DNA of 10,907 bases from Burkholderiales bacterium (GTDB lineage Bacteria > Pseudomonadota > Gammaproteobacteria > Burkholderiales > Burkholderiaceae_C), in contig CANFYD010000080.1 in the NCBI GenBank assembly GCA_947450745.1, positions 1 through 10,907 of the forward strand, written 5' to 3'. Made by a program: the position numbers and the translations under genes. Below, piece by piece: positions 6,199 through 10,907 of the stretch (the stretch's first letter is position 1; each line of letters begins with the position of its first letter). The notes below the pieces were generated by a model. It saw only the letters and a list, made by a program, of their open reading frames with translations, was not told where the DNA came from and ran no database searches.

Positions 6199-7011
6199 TC
6201 AAGCACCAAACTCGTCGCCCAGTTCAGCCGCACGAATGTGTGCCATTTTGACCGCTCTCTGCACGGCAGCCCCGACGCCGTCGGCCTGCAAGCTGCTGAT
6301 GGCAGCAAAAGTAGTGCCGCCTTTGGAGGTCACGCGCTCGCGCAGCACGGTGATCGATTCACTCGCTTGCAAGCCCAGTGCCGCCGCGCCGCCACAGGTG
6401 GCCAGCGCCAGCTGCCGGCCCTGTGCTTCGGTCAGGCCCATCTCGACCGCCGCCGTGATCATTGCCTCGACGATGTAGAAGAAGTAAGCCGGGCCGGAGC
6501 CGGACAAGGCGGTCACCGCGTCCAGATCGACCTCAGCCGCCACCCACAAGGTGCTGCCGGTCGGTGCCAGCACCGCTTCGATCAGCGCCTTGTCCGCAGC
6601 AGACACCGCCGGGCGGGCAAACAGGCCGGCAATGCCCTGCCCGATCAAGGCCGGCGTGTTGGGCATTGCCCGCACCACCCGCTCGCTGCCGGTCAAGCGG
6701 GCGATGCTGTCGCTGCGGATGCCGGCCATCACCGACAACTGCAAGGCTTGGCCGACATAGCTGGCGCAAGGCGCTGCGGCTGCGGTAAAAAACTGTGGCT
6801 TGACGGCCCAGATCACCAGCTCGGCCGCAGCCAAGCTGGCCTCGGCCTGCGCCAGCACCTGCACACCGAACTCGGCCCGCAGCCGCTCGCGCGCCGCCTC
6901 GAAGGGCTCGACCACTTGAATCGATTGCGGCGCGCGCCCGGCCCGGATCAGCCCGCCGATGATGGCGCTGGCCATATTGCCGCCGCCAATGAATGCAATC
7001 GGTGAACTCAC
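6199..7011 (-). CDS. proC: Pyrroline-5-carboxylate reductase ProC
   Basis: Reduces 1-pyrroline-5-carboxylate to L-proline with NAD(P)H, the last step of proline synthesis, in the cytoplasm. At 270 residues it matches the family (E. coli 269). The N-terminal Rossmann motif is FIGGGNMASAIIGG at 7-20. AVKPQ is at 69-73 and MPNTP at 116-120. The C-terminal dimerisation and substrate region has ALSGSGPAYFFYIVEAM at 168-184 and the TSKGGTT motif at 228-234. The frame stays open far upstream, but the real start is the GTG at 7011, which places the Rossmann motif at the usual distance and overlaps the stop of the lipoprotein gene as GTGA. That overlap and the lack of a strong ribosome-binding site suggest translational coupling. 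ubiC follows 34 bp downstream. Confidence 0.96.
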   Translation of the reverse strand: MSSPIAFIGGGNMASAIIGGLIRAGRAPQSIQVVEPFEAARERLRAEFGVQVLAQAEASLAAAELVIWAVKPQFFTAAAAPCASYVGQALQLSVMAGIRSDSIARLTGSERVVRAMPNTPALIGQGIAGLFARPAVSAADKALIEAVLAPTGSTLWVAAEVDLDAVTALSGSGPAYFFYIVEAMITAAVEMGLTEAQGRQLALATCGGAAALGLQASESITVLRERVTSKGGTTFAAISSLQADGVGAAVQRAVKMAHIRAAELGDEFGA

Positions 7012-7640
7012 TTGGCTGGCACCATCGGCACGGCAGCCGCTGGAATCAGAGCACTGGGGTATTTGGCAAAGGCGGCCGCAACGGCTCTGTCGATGGCCGT
7101 TTGCAGGTTGTCCAGCGCCTGCTGAGTTACCGCCTCGGTCACCACGCCTTCCCAGACCATTTGCTTGGAGCTGGCGTCGATCAGGTCGATGTTCAGCGCC
7201 CCTTCCTGGTAGGGCGTGGCGACCAACTCGCCGCGATACATCGGCCAGGTCGAATACATGCCGGCGCGATAACTGTAGTAACCCCGACCCACGCCAAAAC
7301 CGAGCATCGGCGAAGGCAGTGACGAGACTCGCAGTTTTTCGTTCAGCGCTGCATTGAAGTTGACCAGCAGCTGCGGCGCGCTCTCGCTCAGGCGCAAACC
7401 GCGCGCTTCCAGCTCGCGCTGGGTAGCGGCCTTCAAGTGGCCGGACACAATCGTCTGGTAGCCGTTGCGGTCGGTGCCCAGCGGGTTGGCGAAGCCGAAG
7501 GTTTTGTACTGGCTGAAGTCGGCCTTCTGGTCGATCTCCACTTGCACCGCCGGCCCGGTCGCGCAAGCACCCAGCAACAGCGTGGCGGCCAACACCAACC
7601 CGAGCAAGGCTGGCTTCTTGGTGATTGATTGAACTTGCAT
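7008..7640 (-). CDS. DUF4136-type lipoprotein
   Basis: A 210-residue exported lipoprotein of unknown function. Residues 1-25 are a lipoprotein signal (KK, then a Leu/Ala core) ending in the lipobox LLGAC with Cys26. Ala at +2 predicts sorting to the outer membrane. The mature part opens with a short strand and DFSQYKTFGF, then a Gly/Tyr-rich segment (GFGVGRGYYSYRAGMY near 113-128) and a strand NIDLIDASSKQMVWEGVV near 149-166. This is the layout of DUF4136 proteins. The C-terminal helix and AKYP motif close the domain. The function of the family is not established. It lies 110 bp downstream of the YdiK-type gene and overlaps proC by four bases, so it is likely the first gene of a lipoprotein-proC-ubiC transcript. 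A GGAG lies 11 bases before the ATG, a somewhat long spacing. Confidence 0.88.
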   Translation of the reverse strand: MQVQSITKKPALLGLVLAATLLLGACATGPAVQVEIDQKADFSQYKTFGFANPLGTDRNGYQTIVSGHLKAATQRELEARGLRLSESAPQLLVNFNAALNEKLRVSSLPSPMLGFGVGRGYYSYRAGMYSTWPMYRGELVATPYQEGALNIDLIDASSKQMVWEGVVTEAVTQQALDNLQTAIDRAVAAAFAKYPSALIPAAAVPMVPAK

Positions 7641-7750
7641 GATTTTCAGGTCTCCAGCGACATTTCAATATGCCTGACGGTAGCAGTTCCGTGGCGAACA
7701 CCGGGCGTAGACCGATTTTACTTGACCCCCTTGCGCGGGCGCACCGGTGC

Positions 7751-8824
7751 TTAGTCAATGCGCACTGCTGTTTCGCCCGTGCCGTCGCCGACCCAGGCCT
7801 GCAGCAAGGTGTAGGCCACCGCCAACACCACCGGGCCGACAAAGATGCCGATCAAGCCGAACGCCAGCAGGCCGCCGATGACGCCGGAGAAGATCAGCAG
7901 CAAGGGCAGGTCGGCACCCATGCGGATCAGCATGGGCCGCAAGAAGTTGTCCAGCGTCCCCACCACCAAGCTCACCACCAGCAAAAAGGTGGCCCAGCCG
8001 CTGTCGCCGCTCCAGTAAAGCCACGCCACGGCGGGCACCAGTACCAGGATCGGCCCCAGTTGCGCCAGGCACAGCACGAACATCAGCACCGTCAGCAGGC
8101 CGGCATAAGGCACGCCGGCCAGACCCAAACCAACACCGCCCAGCACCGACTGCACCAGCGCCGTGACCCCAACGCCCAGCGCCACGCCGCGAATCGCCTG
8201 CCCGGCCAACACCACGGTGGCCTCGCCTTGCCGGCCACCCAAGCGACGGCCAAAGCGCAGCAGGCCGGCCGCCGCCGTCTCGCCCCGCGCATACATCAGC
8301 GCGGCCAGCACCACCACCAGCAAAGCCTGCGCCACCAAATAGCCAATGCTGCCGACTTCGGCCACCAACCAGCGCACCGACTGCCCGGCAAACGGCTGCA
8401 GCTTGACCCACACGCCCTGCGCACCGGCCGCTACCGCTTCATCCCGGAAAGCTTGGATCTTGGCGCCGACAAAGGGCAGCGCCGTCAGCCACTCGGGCGG
8501 CGTCGGCATTTGCAGGCTGGCCAGTTGTTTGACGGCCAGCGCGATCTCGTCAGCCTTGTCCACCAGCGTGACGATGGCCAGCGTGACCGGCAGCACGAAC
8601 AGCAGCAACAGGCCGAGCGTCATCACCAGCACCGCCGGCAAGCGCCGCTGCCACAGGCGCGCCTGCAACTTGCGCAGCAAGGGCCAGGTGGCCACGACGA
8701 TGGTGGTGGCCCAGATGGCCGGGCCAATGAAGGGCCGCAAGACCCAGAACGCCGCCAGGATCAAGCCGGCCATGAACAGCACACCGAGCGTCGTACGGGC
8801 AAGGTCAGGCCGGAGTTCGTTCAT
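7751..8824 (-). CDS. AI-2E family (YdiK-like) inner-membrane protein
   Basis: A 357-residue polytopic membrane protein closely resembling E. coli YdiK (about 370) along its full length. Hydrophobic segments occur at about 12-32, 34-50, 63-88, 155-178, 205-235, 238-270, 276-292 and 306-340. Family signatures include VVATWPLL at 43-50, QAIRGVALGVGVTALVQ at 209-225, and the C-terminal RPMLIRMGADLPLLL at 296-310 leading into FGLIGIFVGPVVLAV at 322-336. The AI-2E/PerM family contains transporters; AI-2 export was shown for some members, but the substrate of YdiK-type members is not known, so no substrate is assigned. The gene starts 72 bp after the putA stop. GATAAT on the minus strand at 8855-8860 is a possible -10 element for its own promoter, without a clear -35. 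No strong Shine-Dalgarno sequence precedes the ATG. Confidence 0.92.
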   Translation of the reverse strand: MNELRPDLARTTLGVLFMAGLILAAFWVLRPFIGPAIWATTIVVATWPLLRKLQARLWQRRLPAVLVMTLGLLLLFVLPVTLAIVTLVDKADEIALAVKQLASLQMPTPPEWLTALPFVGAKIQAFRDEAVAAGAQGVWVKLQPFAGQSVRWLVAEVGSIGYLVAQALLVVVLAALMYARGETAAAGLLRFGRRLGGRQGEATVVLAGQAIRGVALGVGVTALVQSVLGGVGLGLAGVPYAGLLTVLMFVLCLAQLGPILVLVPAVAWLYWSGDSGWATFLLVVSLVVGTLDNFLRPMLIRMGADLPLLLIFSGVIGGLLAFGLIGIFVGPVVLAVAYTLLQAWVGDGTGETAVRID

Positions 8825-8845
8825 GGGTGGGGCTCACAGGGATGG

Positions 8846-8885
8846 GTTCGGCGGATTATCAGCGTGCGCCTTGCACCCACCGAAC
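8846..8885. repeat. Nested inverted repeats between putA and the YdiK-like gene
   Basis: GTTCGG (8846-8851) pairs with CCGAAC (8880-8885), and inside it GTGC (8864-8867) pairs with GCAC (8873-8876). It could form a branched or cruciform structure at the putA 3' end. No U tract follows on the minus strand, so a terminator role is uncertain. It may instead be an operator for the downstream gene, because the candidate GATAAT lies inside it. Confidence 0.3.
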
Positions 8886-8896
8886 AGCCCAACCTT

Positions 8897-10907
8897 TCAA
8901 TTCATGCTGGCCAGCAGCGCTGCATTGCCCCCGGCTGCTGCGGTATTGATCGTCAGCGTCTGCTCGGCGCTGAAGCGGTATTGCTGGTGGTCGTCCGCCA
9001 GCTCCTCGGCGCTGATCAGCGGGCGGATCGGGCCGTTGCCGGCGGCCATTTGTTGCGCCAACTGCTGCTCGACGAGCGCATCGGGCCCGGCCAGGCAAGC
9101 CCCGGCCACGCGCGCATCGGTCAGCAAGGCGCTCAAAGTAGCCGCGCCGCCGGGCAGCAACAGCAGCGCTGCCTCAGGCAGACCGGCGGCGCGCAAACGC
9201 TCTTGCAAGCGCTCTGCATGCAGGGCCGCCGCGCCGTCCACCACCACCGCCAGGCTGTTGCCGGCCACCAGCGCCGCGCAAATGGCCAGCGCCAGCGGTT
9301 CCGCCGCTGCCGCGCCGGCCAGGCAGACGAGCACGCCACGGCCCTGCAGGCGCAGCTCGTTGCTTTCGCCGGTCGGGCCGGGCAGCAACTGATCGGCAAG
9401 CCGCTGCTCGGCACGCACCAGCCGCTGCTCCAGCCGGGCCGCACCGACCTGGCCGTCAAAAGCGCGGCGCAGCACGGCGACTCGCTCTGCCAGCAGCTGC
9501 TGATGCCAGGCCGCATGGCCGGTCGTCAGGCTCGCCAGCGCTGCGCTCAGCTCACTGGCCGCAGCGGCCTCGGCCGGTAGCGGTGCGAGCTCAGGCGCAT
9601 GTGCATGGGGCAACTCGGACAGCAGTGGCGCCAAAACGGGCGCTGGCGGCACGACGCAAAAGCGATACAGATAGTTCGGCCCGCCCGCTTTCGGCCCGGT
9701 GCCCGACATGCCTTCGCCACCAAACGGCTGCACGCCGACAACCGCGCCGATGACGTTGCGATTGACGTACACATTACCGACGCGGGCCATGGCCGCCAGC
9801 CGCAGCGCCCGGCTGTCGATGCGGGTCTGCAGACCCAGCGTCAGGCCGTAGCCGAGCGCGTTGATCTGCTCCACCACCGCGTCCACATCGCCCGACCAGC
9901 GCCACACATGCAGGACCGGACCAAAAATCTCTTGCTGCAAGTCGCCGATACGCGCGATCTCGAAGGCCACCGGCCGCACCAAGCGGGGCAAGGCGTCATG
10001 CACCGGTGCCTCGGCAATCAAGCGGGCTTCGCGTTTCAAGCGGGCGATCTCTTGCGTGACGTTCTGGAACGCTTCGTCGTCGATCACCGGGCCCACATCG
10101 GTGGCCAGATCTGCCGCGTGGCCGACCCACAGCTGCTGCAAGGCGCCGCTCAGCATCTCGATCACGCCGTCGGCAATGCTGTCATGCACGCACAGCAGGC
10201 GCAGGGCCGAGCAGCGCTGGCCGGCCGAGCGGAAGGCCGATTGCACGACGGCATCGATGACCTGCTCGGGCAGGGCGGTGGAATCGACCAGCATCGCGTT
10301 GAGGCCACCGGTTTCCGCAATCAGCGGCAACAAGCCGCTGGGCTCGCCATCTGCCGCCGGCGCGCTCAGCTTGTCGGCAAGGCTGCGGTTGATGAGCTGC
10401 GCCACGGCGGTGGAGCCGGTGAAGCAGACGCCGGCCGTCTGCGCCGCCGCCACCAGGCCTGCGCCGACCGTTTCGCCCGGGCCGTGCAGCAGGCGCAGGG
10501 CGTCGCGCGGCAGGCCGGCTTGGTAGAGCAATTCGACGAACTGCTGAGCCACAAACGGGGTCTGCTCGGCCGGCTTGGCCGCCACCGTGTTGCCGGTCAC
10601 CAGGGCCGCCGCCACTTGACCGGCAAAAATCGCCAGCGGAAAGTTCCACGGGCTGATGCAGACGAAGACGCCTCGGCCCTGCAGCGCGGCGGCATTGGAA
10701 CCCGCTGGGTCGGCAAAAACATCGAACTCCGCTTGATCAGCGTAGTAACGCAAAAAGTCCACCGCCTCGCGCACCTCGGCCACACAGTCGGCCTGGGTCT
10801 TGAACGCCTCCTTGACCCAGATGGCGCAGAACTCGGGCAGGCGCGCATCGAGGGTATCGGCGGCGCGGCGCAGCACGGCCGCACGGCTGGCGGCCGGCGT
10901 GGCATTC
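8897..10907 (-). CDS. putA: PutA, C-terminal part (P5C dehydrogenase and C-terminal domain), 5' end beyond window
   Basis: The frame is open from the right edge to the TGA at 8897, giving 669 residues. Full-length PutA has about 1000-1300, so the proline dehydrogenase half and any DNA-binding domain lie outside. The visible part is the glutamate-semialdehyde (P5C) dehydrogenase, which uses NAD to make glutamate. Seen in order are SPWNFP (10654-10637), the KPAEQTP cofactor segment, FTGST, the catalytic Glu in AETGG (codon 10315-10313), the catalytic Cys in GQRCSALRLL (codon 10213-10211), EIFGP, and GVQPFGGEGMSGTGPKAGGP. After an Ala/Pro-rich linker (near 9640-9540) comes a second, ALDH-like domain without a catalytic Cys motif, ending in TINTAAAGGNAALL. 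That is the C-terminal motif of long (type B or C) PutA proteins, where this domain supports substrate channelling. The GTG at 10876 is internal and not the start. This makes the gene product membrane-associated and quinone-reducing by family knowledge. Confidence 0.96.
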   Translation of the reverse strand, partial: NATPAASRAAVLRRAADTLDARLPEFCAIWVKEAFKTQADCVAEVREAVDFLRYYADQAEFDVFADPAGSNAAALQGRGVFVCISPWNFPLAIFAGQVAAALVTGNTVAAKPAEQTPFVAQQFVELLYQAGLPRDALRLLHGPGETVGAGLVAAAQTAGVCFTGSTAVAQLINRSLADKLSAPAADGEPSGLLPLIAETGGLNAMLVDSTALPEQVIDAVVQSAFRSAGQRCSALRLLCVHDSIADGVIEMLSGALQQLWVGHAADLATDVGPVIDDEAFQNVTQEIARLKREARLIAEAPVHDALPRLVRPVAFEIARIGDLQQEIFGPVLHVWRWSGDVDAVVEQINALGYGLTLGLQTRIDSRALRLAAMARVGNVYVNRNVIGAVVGVQPFGGEGMSGTGPKAGGPNYLYRFCVVPPAPVLAPLLSELPHAHAPELAPLPAEAAAASELSAALASLTTGHAAWHQQLLAERVAVLRRAFDGQVGAARLEQRLVRAEQRLADQLLPGPTGESNELRLQGRGVLVCLAGAAAAEPLALAICAALVAGNSLAVVVDGAAALHAERLQERLRAAGLPEAALLLLPGGAATLSALLTDARVAGACLAGPDALVEQQLAQQMAAGNGPIRPLISAEELADDHQQYRFSAEQTLTINTAAAGGNAALLASMN

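Noticed and set aside
7012..7842. Upstream extension of the proC frame
   Set aside because: The frame is open by chance beneath the lipoprotein gene; the Rossmann motif of ProC sits at the normal distance from the GTG at 7011.
7670..9580. Plus-strand open frame of 636 codons rich in Gln, His and Arg
   Set aside because: It runs antisense across the YdiK-like gene and the end of putA; its Gln/His/Arg-rich product is the usual shadow of Leu/Ala-rich genes and shows no domain.

Overview
The window is high-GC, densely coded chromosomal DNA, most likely from a betaproteobacterium of the order Burkholderiales. This assignment is an inference from base composition, GTG/TTG starts, ubiquinone genes, and the moaC / M48-TPR protease / ubiA arrangement. 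No tRNA, rRNA, CRISPR array, transposase or phage gene was seen. All recognised genes are core or housekeeping genes, except one small gene of uncertain function with its flanking repeats.

Layout from left to right. Positions 1-1356 (minus) hold the N-terminal 452 residues of a TonB-dependent outer-membrane receptor that runs off the left edge. A 201-bp upstream region with two short inverted repeats separates it from moaC (1558-2037, minus; molybdenum cofactor synthesis). Divergent from moaC, on the plus strand, are a periplasmic BepA-like M48 metalloprotease with a TPR-type tail (probably starting at a TTG at 2124) and ubiA (3791-4738; 4-hydroxybenzoate polyprenyltransferase).

The convergent gap at 4739-5020 has no gene. 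It holds a 15-bp hairpin after ubiA and two inverted 26-bp GTAG-type REP-like palindromes. Beyond it, every gene to the right edge is on the minus strand. In transcription order these are putA (C-terminal part only; proline catabolism), a YdiK-type AI-2E family membrane protein, a DUF4136 lipoprotein, proC (proline biosynthesis), ubiC (chorismate lyase), and a 178-residue protein that looks like two degenerate AP2-type DNA-binding domains. The lipoprotein and proC overlap by GTGA, and ubiC follows proC by 34 bp, so lipoprotein-proC-ubiC is probably one transcript.

Functionally, UbiC makes 4-hydroxybenzoate from chorismate and UbiA prenylates it; these are the first two steps of ubiquinone synthesis, encoded convergently here. 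ProC and PutA perform opposite halves of proline metabolism. PutA passes electrons to the quinone pool that UbiC and UbiA help to build. The part most worth a second look is 4739-5700: the AP2-like gene, its low-GC junction with the end of ubiC, and the REP-like pair. I see no convincing evidence of a wholly new multi-gene system.
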